Source: Desulfogranum japonicum DSM 18378
GTDB taxonomy: Bacteria; Desulfobacterota; Desulfobulbia; Desulfobulbales; Desulfobulbaceae
Assembly (NCBI RefSeq): GCF_000429945.1
Contig: NZ_AUCV01000042.1
Span: forward strand, 1-54,775
Length of the DNA: 54,775 nt
Direction of reading: 5' to 3'
Position 1 is the stretch's first letter. Each line of letters opens with the position of its first letter. Shown here one piece after another: positions 16,287-24,675 of this stretch. The translations under genes and the position numbers were made by a program. Below the pieces are notes generated by a model that made no database searches, was not told the origin of the DNA, and worked only from the letters and a program-made list of their open reading frames with translations.

Positions 16287-17342
16287 ATGGCAAAAAAAGA
16301 TCAACTCATCACAGGTGTAGACATAGGCTCTCACGCCGTGAAAGTTTGCCAGCTCCAGCGATCTGGAAAAGGATACAAACTATCGGCTATAGGCAGCGCT
16401 CTGCTTCCTGAAGGGGCAGTTGAAGACGGCATTCTTCAAGAACCTGAAATTGTCGGCAAAGCCATTGCGGCCTTATTTAAAAACCTCAAAATTAAAAGCA
16501 AACGCATAGGCATCTCCATTTCCGGCTATTCGGTCATTGTGAAAAAAATCAATCTTGAATACATGACCGATGATGAATTGGATAAGTATATCCTAGCAGA
16601 AGCTGAACAGTACATTCCTTTTGACATTGAAGATGTTTACCTGGACTATCGAAAACTTCCCACCAGCAGCAAGGAACGTGATCGCAGCGACCTGATGCTC
16701 GTTGCGGCTAAAAAAGAAGTTGTCGACGATTACCTCATGATGCTCGATGAGCTGAAATTAAAAACTGTTCTCGTCGATGTAGATGGCTTTGCTTTGGAGA
16801 ATATCTGGGAGACCTCATCCAAAACAGGAGCCGAACAACAGAATATAGTCCTGGTTGATATCGGTGCCTCCAAGATGAATATAAACATCATCAAGGAAGG
16901 AATCAGCGTTCTGGCCCGTGATGTTGTTGTTGGCAGCAACCAACTCACCATGCAATTAGCCAATACTCTTGATATAGATGAGGAGCAGGCTGAACAGATA
17001 AAACTGGGGGCCATTTCCCCCGGCGAACATCAAGATCTGGTCGAAGACATTTTCAACCAGACCTGTACCCAATGGATTCTTGAAATAAAGAAAGCCGTTG
17101 ACCTCTACCAGGCAAATAACCCGAATCATCCGCTTTCCGCTCTGGTGTTGAGCGGCGGAGGGTCAAAAGTTGCCGGTTTGGTTGATTATATTGGGCAGGA
17201 AACCGGACTGAACGTCATTTCGTTTAATCCTTTTGAAACGATGAAAGTTGACGAGAAAAAAATTGATCGTCACTATCTTGACTCAATAGCCCCGGAAATG
17301 GCTATTGCAACTGGCTTAGCCATAAGACAAGCACCTTTTTAA
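16287..17342 (+). CDS. pilM: type IV pilus assembly protein PilM
   Basis: PilM is an actin-like cytoplasmic ATPase-fold protein that binds the N-terminal tail of PilN at the inner membrane. The 351 residues begin with the phosphate-1 loop ITGVDIGSHAVKVCQL and include IVLVDIGASKMNINII (phosphate-2, about 190) and ALVLSGGGSKVAGL (adenosine loop, about 287). Length and motifs are normal. It is the first gene of an assembly operon and is followed four bases later by pilN. The same gene order pilMNOPQ is found in many Gram-negative bacteria. Confidence 0.96.
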   Translation: MAKKDQLITGVDIGSHAVKVCQLQRSGKGYKLSAIGSALLPEGAVEDGILQEPEIVGKAIAALFKNLKIKSKRIGISISGYSVIVKKINLEYMTDDELDKYILAEAEQYIPFDIEDVYLDYRKLPTSSKERDRSDLMLVAAKKEVVDDYLMMLDELKLKTVLVDVDGFALENIWETSSKTGAEQQNIVLVDIGASKMNINIIKEGISVLARDVVVGSNQLTMQLANTLDIDEEQAEQIKLGAISPGEHQDLVEDIFNQTCTQWILEIKKAVDLYQANNPNHPLSALVLSGGGSKVAGLVDYIGQETGLNVISFNPFETMKVDEKKIDRHYLDSIAPEMAIATGLAIRQAPF

Positions 17343-17346
17343 CGAC

Positions 17347-17937
17347 ATGATACTAATAAACCTTCTTCCTGTCAGAGAAATCCAGAAGAGATATGCGGCC
17401 AAGAAACAACTTTTTGGTTATGCAGGTGTGTTTGTTCTCGTTCTAGTTTTGATTGGTGCTGTCCTGTATTGGCAAAAAGGTACTCTTACCGATACCAAGC
17501 AAAACCTTACAACTCTACAGAATCAATTGGCACAACACCAAAAAGAACTGGCTGAAATCAAAAAACTTGAAGCAGACAAGGAAACCTTGCTACGTCAAAT
17601 CGAGGTTATTGACAAGCTGAAACAGAGTTCATCCCTTACCGTCCATGCACTGGATGAAGTTTCACGTTTTGTACCATCTCAGAGATTATGGCTCGAATCC
17701 TTGAACCAGAACGGTCTTACGTTGAAAGTGAAAGGCATGGCCCTGGATAACAGAACCATTGCCAAATTTATGGATGACCTGAAAAGCTCAGCATATATTG
17801 GAGACGTTGCACTTTCAGGTGCCTCCATGAAAACATTTGCTGGCAAAAATTTAAAAGCATTTGAAATCTCATGCAATCTGGTTACACCGTCAAATGATAC
17901 AGAAGATACGGTAGTGAACCAGGACGTAAACCAGTAA
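17347..17937 (+). CDS. pilN: type IV pilus assembly protein PilN
   Basis: PilN is an inner-membrane protein whose short cytoplasmic tail binds PilM. That tail is visible as INLLPVREIQKRYAAKKQ (residues 3-20). One transmembrane segment follows (about 22-42), then a coiled coil (TDTKQNLTTLQNQLAQHQKE and on to about residue 95) and a small ferredoxin-like periplasmic domain. The 196 residues are typical. It sits between pilM and pilO and should form a heterodimer with PilO. Confidence 0.95.
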   Translation: MILINLLPVREIQKRYAAKKQLFGYAGVFVLVLVLIGAVLYWQKGTLTDTKQNLTTLQNQLAQHQKELAEIKKLEADKETLLRQIEVIDKLKQSSSLTVHALDEVSRFVPSQRLWLESLNQNGLTLKVKGMALDNRTIAKFMDDLKSSAYIGDVALSGASMKTFAGKNLKAFEISCNLVTPSNDTEDTVVNQDVNQ

Positions 17938-17961
17938 ACAGCACACTACAGTCCAGATCTT

Positions 17962-18582
17962 ATGAAGAATAAAAGTCAGTTCGACACATTCATTGATGAA
18001 AAGTACCTGCCCCTGGATATCAAAATCAAGGCTGGTCTGGCAATACTGCTCCTGCTACTTCCATTACTGGGCGCCTACTTTTTAATGTACCAACCGACCT
18101 CAGAAGAAATTACACGGGTAGAGACGCAGATTAGTAAGACTGAGCAAGATCTACGAAAAGCTGAGCAAATCATTCGCAACCGGCATAAATATGAAAAAGA
18201 ACTGGCGGACACCCAGGCCGAATTTGCTGAAAAAGCAATTATTCTACCTAAAAGCCAGGAAATACCAAATCTTTTGCGTAATATCTCTGACCTGGGAAAA
18301 ACAGCAGGACTTGATTTTCTCAGTTTTAAACCAGGAGCAGAGACACCGCAGGAATTTTATGCAACCATTCCCATTAATATTGAAACCCAAGGTCCCTATC
18401 ACAATATGGGATTTTTCCTGGATCAGGTCAGTAAGATGGAACGGCTGGTCACGGTGGACAATATTACCATGGGCTCACCGAAAAAAGAAGACAACGAAAT
18501 GTTGCTCAGTTCCAAATGCCAACTGTTAACCTACAGATTTACCAATAAACCGTTACAGCAGCCAGGGCAAAACAAAAAATAA
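17962..18582 (+). CDS. pilO: type IV pilus assembly protein PilO
   Basis: PilO pairs with PilN to form the periplasmic alignment platform of the pilus machine. The 206 residues have a short cytoplasmic N-terminus (including EKYLPLDIKIK), one membrane segment (AGLAILLLLLPLLGAYFLMY), a coiled coil (about 48-95) and a C-terminal domain with SDLGKTAGLDFLSFKPG and YHNMGFFLDQVSKMERLVTV, typical of PilO. It lies 24 bp after pilN and 27 bp before pilP. Confidence 0.94.
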   Translation: MKNKSQFDTFIDEKYLPLDIKIKAGLAILLLLLPLLGAYFLMYQPTSEEITRVETQISKTEQDLRKAEQIIRNRHKYEKELADTQAEFAEKAIILPKSQEIPNLLRNISDLGKTAGLDFLSFKPGAETPQEFYATIPINIETQGPYHNMGFFLDQVSKMERLVTVDNITMGSPKKEDNEMLLSSKCQLLTYRFTNKPLQQPGQNKK

Positions 18583-18609
18583 TTCCTTACCTCGCAGGAC
18601 AAGGGAACC

Positions 18610-19161
18610 ATGTTACGTAGACCACCAACCACATACAAGGGCCAGCAAAGCATGCACTTGTTAAAAAGAGTATCAGCACTGTATATTATCGTTACTGCTT
18701 TTGGCGTTGCCGCCGTCAGCTCAGTCACAGGAACTGAAGGTGACCTGACAGCACCCCAACTGACAGATACGAAAACCGGCGACAGTGGCGCCTACGAGTA
18801 TCCTATCAATGTGCGTCCAGACCCATTTGTCCCCTTCCTGTCCCCTGAATCCCGGCAGATCGGACCAGATCCCAATGAAATCATTGAGGAGGACAAGGTA
18901 TTGACCGGTATGCAACTGTTCGAACCAGGACAGCTTGATCTGGTTGCAATACTGGAAACCGATGGTGAACGTATAGCCATGGCTCAGGACGTCTCCGGTA
19001 AAGGGTATATCCTCAAAGCCGGAATGCTCATAGGAAGAAGGGGGACGATCCAGGAGATTAACCAGTCGCAAGTAATTGTAGAAGAACGTGCTGTTACCCG
19101 TGCAGGGAAAGAGATTTTAAGCACGGTTTCAATGAAATTAAAAAAAGAGGGGGACGATTAA
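18610..19161 (+). CDS. pilP: type IV pilus assembly protein PilP
   Basis: PilP links the PilN/PilO platform to the outer-membrane secretin through a beta-sandwich domain. That domain is visible as LDLVAILETDGERIAMAQD and KGYILKAGMLIGRRGTIQEI (about residues 115-165), preceded by the DPFVPFL linker that usually binds PilO. Two starts are possible: ATG 18610 with AAGGG four bases upstream, and ATG 18652, which gives a conventional signal peptide (HLLKRVSALYIIVTAFGVAA). No lipobox Cys is present, whereas PilP is normally a lipoprotein, so this one may be soluble or anchored by an uncleaved signal. Confidence 0.92.
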   Translation: MLRRPPTTYKGQQSMHLLKRVSALYIIVTAFGVAAVSSVTGTEGDLTAPQLTDTKTGDSGAYEYPINVRPDPFVPFLSPESRQIGPDPNEIIEEDKVLTGMQLFEPGQLDLVAILETDGERIAMAQDVSGKGYILKAGMLIGRRGTIQEINQSQVIVEERAVTRAGKEILSTVSMKLKKEGDD

Positions 19162-19163
19162 AC

Positions 19164-21023
19164 ATGTTTCACTTGTCTTTCCCGCGCACTCATGTGTTCC
19201 GGATACCTATTGCTGCACGAAAATCGTTGGCATGTCTTGCCGCGGTAACGCTTATCACTACAACCAATGTGTTGGCGGCTGATCTGATCCGCATCTCCAG
19301 CCTGAACAGTCAGGAAACAGATGCATCCTATCAGGTTATGCTGGTCACTGATGGCGAGCCATCATTTACCTCGTACAAACTGTTTAATCCGCCACGCATA
19401 GTGATTGATATTGCAGAAGCAGGATTTGCAGAGAACTTCACCCCCACCCTGCAGATCCCAGGTGCAACTGTAAAAACCGAAACTCTTTCGGATATGACTC
19501 CACAGCTTGCGCGCATTGAGATCAGTCTGGACCAGGAGCATGATTTTAAATCCGAGCAGCTCGGCAATCAAATCGTGCTTAATATCACCAAATCCAGTGC
19601 TGAAGCACCTCCTGCTGCAGAGACTGCTCCATTACGGACAATTAATCAAGTCAAAGTGTCCAGCACCAGGAACCAGACTAAAATTGTCATAACTGGTAAC
19701 GCTGAACTCGGTGATTACACCTATGATGTCCTGGACAAGGATGGCACCAATCCTCCCCGCCTATTCATTGACTTGAATAACGCAACCGGAGATGACCTGC
19801 TTCAGGAACAGTTGGTCAACTCCCCGTCACTTGCCCAAATACGGGTTGCCAAACGGGGCTCTGGGTTACGTTTCGTCCTGGATGCCGTGAACAATGAACT
19901 CTTTCCCTTTACCATCAATGCAGTTGATAACAGTATTGAAATTGTAATTGATGAGACAGGCAAACCTGATGAAGTCGCTTCACTTATAAACCAGCAGACT
20001 TCCATTGAAAGCCAGTTGCCGGAAGTCGATCCTTTGGACAAGCAACTTTCGCCCCAGGCAGAAGAGAAGCAGATTCAGGACGCATTCAATTTTTCAGGAT
20101 ACAACAAACAACGCATCACTGTTGATTTTTATAAAATCGACCTGCATAACGTCTTTCGTATCTTTCGCGAGGTCAGCGGTATAAATATCATTGTAGACGA
20201 AGAAGTGAGTGGCTCTCTCACCCTTGCTCTGGACAATGTTCCTTGGGACTTTGCCCTGGATGTTATCCTGAACCTCAAAGATCTGCAAAAGGAAGAACGA
20301 TTCAATACCTTGGTAATTCTGCCAAAAGATAAAGAGTATGCCTGGGCAGCGGGAGCCAATTCCAACATCACGTTTGAAACCGATGTGGAAGTAGTTGAGA
20401 CCGAGGCGCTGACCATTCGGCAGCAGCAGAGCGTTTCCAAAGAAATTATTAAGGCCAAACAGTTTATGAGTGAGGCCAAAGGTGCAGAAAAGAGAGAAGA
20501 TTTTGAAACTGCTGTCCATTTATACGAGAAGGCACTGGAGCTCTGGCCGGACAACTCGAAACTTGCCAATCGAATCTCATCACTCTACCTTGTACATCTT
20601 CGCCAAAATGCCAAGGCGGTATTTTTTGGCCAAAAAGCCCTGGAAGCGGATAACAAAAATGTTGCAGCGGCTCTTAACACCGCTATTGCCTCAGCCAACA
20701 TGCAGGAAGTGGATCGTGCAATTGAGTACTTTGACCAGGCCATCAGTGTGGAAAAACCCTCCCAGGAGGCACTTCTCAGCTATGCAGCCTTTATTGAAGC
20801 ACATGGTGATCCACAAAATGCACTTAAATTGTATCAGAAGCAAGATGAACTTTATGGCCAAAACCTGAACTCCATGGTTGCTACGGCCCGGATATTCGAC
20901 AACATTGGCGACCACAAGGGAGCAACCGAAAAATACAAAGCAATCCTGTTATCAGGGGTAAGGGTTCCACCTGACCTGGCAAAGTATATCAAAGGTAGAC
21001 TTGCACTTAATCAATCCATGTAA
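19164..21023 (+). CDS. PilQ-like AMIN-STN protein with C-terminal TPRs, no secretin
   Basis: This 619-residue exported protein has a signal peptide ending near ANVLAAD-like residues at 38. Two AMIN domains follow (about 42-130 and 155-255); AMIN binds peptidoglycan in PilQ. A secretin N-terminal (STN-like) segment lies at about 310-395: RITVDFYKIDLHNVFRIFRE and NIIVDEEVSGSLTLALDNVP. In PilQ the secretin pore should follow, but here the remainder is TPR-like helices (DFETAVHLYEKALELWPDNS and two or three more repeats to the end). It starts two bases after pilP. The pore is supplied by the next gene, so this looks like a detached PilQ N-terminal half acting as adaptor and pilotin-like scaffold (inference). 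Confidence 0.85.
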   Translation: MFHLSFPRTHVFRIPIAARKSLACLAAVTLITTTNVLAADLIRISSLNSQETDASYQVMLVTDGEPSFTSYKLFNPPRIVIDIAEAGFAENFTPTLQIPGATVKTETLSDMTPQLARIEISLDQEHDFKSEQLGNQIVLNITKSSAEAPPAAETAPLRTINQVKVSSTRNQTKIVITGNAELGDYTYDVLDKDGTNPPRLFIDLNNATGDDLLQEQLVNSPSLAQIRVAKRGSGLRFVLDAVNNELFPFTINAVDNSIEIVIDETGKPDEVASLINQQTSIESQLPEVDPLDKQLSPQAEEKQIQDAFNFSGYNKQRITVDFYKIDLHNVFRIFREVSGINIIVDEEVSGSLTLALDNVPWDFALDVILNLKDLQKEERFNTLVILPKDKEYAWAAGANSNITFETDVEVVETEALTIRQQQSVSKEIIKAKQFMSEAKGAEKREDFETAVHLYEKALELWPDNSKLANRISSLYLVHLRQNAKAVFFGQKALEADNKNVAAALNTAIASANMQEVDRAIEYFDQAISVEKPSQEALLSYAAFIEAHGDPQNALKLYQKQDELYGQNLNSMVATARIFDNIGDHKGATEKYKAILLSGVRVPPDLAKYIKGRLALNQSM

Positions 21024-21055
21024 CAGCCACCAGATACGATTTGAGGAAAGCCCAT

Positions 21056-22747
21056 ATGAAGTTAACAAAAATCAAAATAACGATATTGATTTCGTTGTTT
21101 GCCCTCGCACTTACCTCCTGTGCTCAAAAAGAGCCTGGGAACGATGTGCAGGAGCCTGACAACGACAGTACCGCCCAAAAAGCGGCTCCGGTTGAACCGG
21201 CAAAACCAGCTCAGTTGCCCGTTCGCTTTCAGACACCGGGATATCTTGCCGCAGATATTAACAGTGACGACGAACTGGAAACCGAAAAAGGTGCTGAATA
21301 TCGTCTCAAAGTAGGCGCAACCATTCGGTCTACCGGAGGTCCCCAACCACTGTGGGATATTCTGAACAGACTGGCTTCTTTAAAAAACATGAGTGTCAGT
21401 TGGGCAAGCGATGTTGAGCGTGATGTCTTGGTGGATGTTAATATCGCAGCTGATGACGACTATTTTGAGGCCATTGATAACTTGCTACGCCAGGTAGATT
21501 ACTATCAGGAAGTTGTAAAAAACACGATCATTGTCAAATATCGTGAAACTAAGCAGTTTTATATCTCTATTCCTCACATGAAAGGCAATTACAACACCAC
21601 CGTTGGTGGAAACTACCTCATGGACAGGGAGGCAGCCACAGGAACAGAGGGAACTGTCAAAATTACCAGTGACGAAAACACGTTTAATGTCTGGGAAAAT
21701 ATTCAAGCAAACCTGGACGTTATCATGCAGCAATGGAGTACCACTAAGGAAGGTGGAGAGGACGATGCTGCCAGCGCTACTGAAACGGAAACCGAGGATG
21801 AAGCCGCTACTCCCGAACAAAAGGCTACACGTCGCATGGCATCAGGTTCGTCGTACTATACCCTAGACAAATCTGTTGGCCTGATTACGGTAACGGCTCC
21901 CAGGCCTTTATTACAAAAAGTTGAACTCTATATCAACACACTGAAAAAAGAATTGTATCGTCAGGTCATTCTTGAAGCAAAAATAATTGAAGTGTATCTC
22001 CAGGATAACTCAAAAATCGGTCTTGACTGGAGTGCAGTACTCAAAGATTTTGACATTACAGGTTATGCATATTTCGGTAACTCAACAGATGCCGATGTAT
22101 CAGCCGGACAGGTCTATCCATGGATTCCAGCAGAGGGCGATGAACATAGTGTGACAAGGTTTATCAGTAAAATCACCATGGATCCTCTCAACTTCTCGGT
22201 TATGCTTAATGCTCTGAATGAACAAGGGGATGCCAATGTACTGTCTAATCCTAAAATTACTGTTCTCAACGGGCAACCTGCGTTGATCAGCGTTGGACGT
22301 GATATTGCGTATGTAAAAGAAATGGAACGAGAGGAAGAGGTTTCTGACGGCGTAAGAACTGTCACCTACTCCATTACAGTCGACAATGTTGTTGAAGGTG
22401 TGTCCCTTGGTGTTGTGGCTTCGATCCTAGATGATGATAAAGTGATTCTCCATTTAACACCTGTTACAACAGACCTCATTGACGACCCCATTCAATACCG
22501 AACATTTGGTAATGTTTATGAAGTTGGTTTACCACGCGTTGGTATTCGTGAGATGTCCACAATGGTTGAAGTCAGTAACGGTGAAATGCTGGTTATTGGA
22601 GGACTTATCGATGAGGTAGAATCTACAGACGGAAGCTTCATGCCCATTGTTGGCAGCATTCCTCTTATCCGCTACCTTTTCGGTGCTGAAGAAAAGATCC
22701 ATCAAAAGCGTGAGTTAGTTATTCTTCTCACTCCACGAGTTATTTAA
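21056..22747 (+). CDS. MshL-like lipoprotein secretin
   Basis: Secretins form the outer-membrane channel through which pili pass. The start ATG 21056 has GAGG ten bases upstream; an upstream TTG in frame is not convincing. The signal peptide ends in LALTSC, a lipobox. An N0-like domain (PLWDILNRLASLKNMSVSWA, then VLVDVNI) is followed by a low-complexity acidic linker (about 235-265) and the N1-like segment SVGLITVTAPRPLLQKVELY. The secretin core includes LEAKIIEVYLQDNSKIGLDW, DANVLSNPKITVLNGQPA and VGSIPLIRYLFGAEEKIHQK. The lipidated, AMIN-free architecture is like MshL rather than PilQ. It should work with the preceding AMIN-TPR protein. Confidence 0.9.
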   Translation: MKLTKIKITILISLFALALTSCAQKEPGNDVQEPDNDSTAQKAAPVEPAKPAQLPVRFQTPGYLAADINSDDELETEKGAEYRLKVGATIRSTGGPQPLWDILNRLASLKNMSVSWASDVERDVLVDVNIAADDDYFEAIDNLLRQVDYYQEVVKNTIIVKYRETKQFYISIPHMKGNYNTTVGGNYLMDREAATGTEGTVKITSDENTFNVWENIQANLDVIMQQWSTTKEGGEDDAASATETETEDEAATPEQKATRRMASGSSYYTLDKSVGLITVTAPRPLLQKVELYINTLKKELYRQVILEAKIIEVYLQDNSKIGLDWSAVLKDFDITGYAYFGNSTDADVSAGQVYPWIPAEGDEHSVTRFISKITMDPLNFSVMLNALNEQGDANVLSNPKITVLNGQPALISVGRDIAYVKEMEREEEVSDGVRTVTYSITVDNVVEGVSLGVVASILDDDKVILHLTPVTTDLIDDPIQYRTFGNVYEVGLPRVGIREMSTMVEVSNGEMLVIGGLIDEVESTDGSFMPIVGSIPLIRYLFGAEEKIHQKRELVILLTPRVI

Positions 22748-22804
22748 GCTTGGGAATACACAGATACCATGCTAACCGTATCCAGAACACATAGGAGAAA
22801 TGGA

Positions 22805-23821
22805 ATGAAGTACAATCGCTACTTGCTGATAGGTTTATTAGCGCTTTTTCTCGGAGGCTGCGGGACAACCGTACAAGAATCCCTGAAAGTTCAACCAGCA
22901 ACCAAAAGCACTGTTGGCGCAGATAAAACTGTAGTTATACTGCCTTTTGCAGATTATTCGTATGCCGATACACTTGATAAAGCATACAATCGAAACTTAT
23001 ATGTCACTGAAAACCTTACAGACCAATTTGTCAGTAACAGTTTTCATTTACCTGTGCAGGAAGACGTATTTCTCTACCTGGTGGACCACAAAATCATTGA
23101 TGTGGTTTCCTATGAGAAAAAGAAAACCTCTATCCTGGAAGACGAGATGAAGGATGAATGGTCTGCAGGTATGAAAAGTCACCTGCAGCGCTATATCGAC
23201 CTGACCAAATCAAGAAGCAATGAGATGCCTGTTCTTGGCAGTCCTGGTACCCATGGCCTTAGCCAGCAGGAGGTTATAAAAATCGGACGCCATTTCTCAG
23301 CTGACTACATTGTCCGTGGCCGTATCCTCCAGTACAAAGATCGTCTGGATCCATCCTGGGCTCCATGGAAACGCGGCGTAATAGGATTTGTTACCGGAGT
23401 AACCAACCAGATCGCTTTTGGTCAGGCTGACTCAGACAAATATGATAACTGGGGTAATATGCTTGCAGGCGGAGTTTACGGTGCCTGGTATGGGGACGGT
23501 GCAGACTGGCCCTACTCCAAAGCTGATCAGACCATCTTTGGCGTATCTGGCAGTGATATGGGTAACACCATTCTTTGGGGAGCCTTTGGCGGATACCTCG
23601 GACACATGGCCCACAATTCCGGCAAGACTCCGCAGGCGGTGGTACAGCTGAGGATCTGGGTCCAGGATGCTTATACCGGCGATGTTGTATGGACCAACCG
23701 TGTGGACGTAAAAGTTTCACCGGAGACCTTACTTGCTGACTATCAGTACGATGCCCTGTTTGAGGGAGCCACCGAAAAAGCAGTTTCTACTTTGATCAAC
23801 GACTTCGTTGCTACCTTGTAA
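22805..23821 (+). CDS. outer-membrane lipoprotein, function unknown
   Basis: The start ATG 22805 has AGGAG upstream and gives a 338-residue lipoprotein with signal LLIGLLALFLGGC (lipobox LGGC). The pattern VVILPFADYS near residue 43, SADYIVRGRILQY near 176 and QLRIWVQDAYTGDVVWTNRV near 288 resembles CsgG-like or DUF799-like lipoproteins that use a similar alpha/beta fold. The central part (VIGFVTGVTNQIAFG to GAFGGYLGHMAHN) is Gly-rich and mildly hydrophobic and could insert into a membrane. It is the last gene of the pil operon before a terminator, so a role in secretin assembly is possible but not shown. Confidence 0.7.
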   Translation: MKYNRYLLIGLLALFLGGCGTTVQESLKVQPATKSTVGADKTVVILPFADYSYADTLDKAYNRNLYVTENLTDQFVSNSFHLPVQEDVFLYLVDHKIIDVVSYEKKKTSILEDEMKDEWSAGMKSHLQRYIDLTKSRSNEMPVLGSPGTHGLSQQEVIKIGRHFSADYIVRGRILQYKDRLDPSWAPWKRGVIGFVTGVTNQIAFGQADSDKYDNWGNMLAGGVYGAWYGDGADWPYSKADQTIFGVSGSDMGNTILWGAFGGYLGHMAHNSGKTPQAVVQLRIWVQDAYTGDVVWTNRVDVKVSPETLLADYQYDALFEGATEKAVSTLINDFVATL

Positions 23822-23855
23822 TTAAACCGCAGCGGTATTGTTCATCATTCCAACT

Positions 23856-23891
23856 AAAAAGGGGTGTCACCAAAGGTGACACCCCTTTTTT
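23856..23891 (+). terminator. strong intrinsic terminator after the pil operon
   Basis: An 11-bp perfect stem (ggggtgtcacc / ggtgacacccc) with a three-base loop is flanked by five A on the left and six T on the right. It lies 35 bp after the lipoprotein stop. The A/T symmetry makes it active in both directions, so it may also end transcripts from secB. Confidence 0.92.
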
Positions 23892-23908
23892 ACTGTATCC
23901 CTGCAAAT

Positions 23909-23940
23909 GTAACTGATCTCGGGTTAACAACACTGATATT
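23909..23940. repeat. short repeat family C, copy 1
   Basis: The stretch gtaactgatctcgggttaa followed by caacactgatatt is repeated with a few changes and a two-base insertion at 49486-49519. It lies directly before family B copy 2 and may be part of a longer composite unit. Confidence 0.35.
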
Positions 23941-23951
23941 TCGGTTAGTTT

Positions 23952-24054
23952 TGAGTTGTAACTGGTCACGGGTGCTTCAGATTTGTGCAAGCCCGGTTTT
24001 TCGCAGGTAAGCGACCAGCGGGAGACTCCGTGGAGTGATCAGTTACCTGCAAAC
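23952..24054. repeat. dispersed repeat family B, copy 2
   Basis: Starts gtaactggtcacgggtgctt and ends gatcagttacctgcaaac. It matches copy 3 (46616-46697) along its length with the shared blocks GGTGCTTC, GATTTG, TTTTTC, AGGTAA, CGACCA, ACTC and TGGAG. The outer bases GTAACTG and CAGTTAC are inverted repeats. It lies between the pil operon terminator and the end of secB. Confidence 0.55.
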
Positions 24055-24087
24055 TCCTGCTAAAACGGACCTCAATAAAATACTACT

Positions 24088-24540
24088 TCAGTTTGCTGCC
24101 TGCTTCTGCTTTTGAGCATTATCAAACAGGGCAACAAAATTAATGGGTTCCATTAAAAATGGCATAAAGCCTCCATCTACAGAAGCCTGACTGACAATTT
24201 GTCGTGTAAAGGGAAATAGCATAAGTGGACAGTCGACTCCCATAACCCTGGCTAGATGCTCTTCAGGAATATTCTTTAAAATGAAAATTGCCGCATGCTC
24301 TATTTCCATGATAAATAACACACGGTCATCATTATTCTTATCCTGAACCTTGGCAGTTATCAGCAAAGATACTTCATAATGATCATTATCAACTTTGGTG
24401 TTTTTTACCTGTAAATTAAAATCAACTTTTGGGTCCTGATTTCGTTCAAGAAAAACCTGAGGGGCATTAGGGCTCTCAAAAGAAAAATCTTTAATGTACA
24501 TTTTCTGCATACGAAATATCGGGGCTTCTTGTTCTGCCAT
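24088..24540 (-). CDS. secB: protein-export chaperone SecB
   Basis: SecB keeps precursors unfolded and delivers them to SecA. The 150-residue product (start at ATG 24540, with AGGA upstream; an earlier ATG at 24558 is less likely) has the family pattern FRMQKMYIKDFSFESPNAP, DFNLQVKNTKVDNDHYEVSL and the EIEHAAIFILKNIPEEHL region, then CPLMLFPFTRQIVSQASVDG and the C-terminal PINFVALF. It lies alone downstream of uvrA on the same strand. The Sec pathway is also represented by secG and lepB in this window. Confidence 0.94.
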   Translation of the reverse strand: MAEQEAPIFRMQKMYIKDFSFESPNAPQVFLERNQDPKVDFNLQVKNTKVDNDHYEVSLLITAKVQDKNNDDRVLFIMEIEHAAIFILKNIPEEHLARVMGVDCPLMLFPFTRQIVSQASVDGGFMPFLMEPINFVALFDNAQKQKQAAN

Positions 24541-24675
24541 TTCTTTTCCTTTTTTCATTAATTAATAAATACTGTAAAATCAGAAGTTACAGTCACTATT
24601 TCCTTCATTATCCGACTCAGCTAAAAATCTCGGACTTCGATACCATCTTAGTATACCAGCAAGAAATACAGGTTA

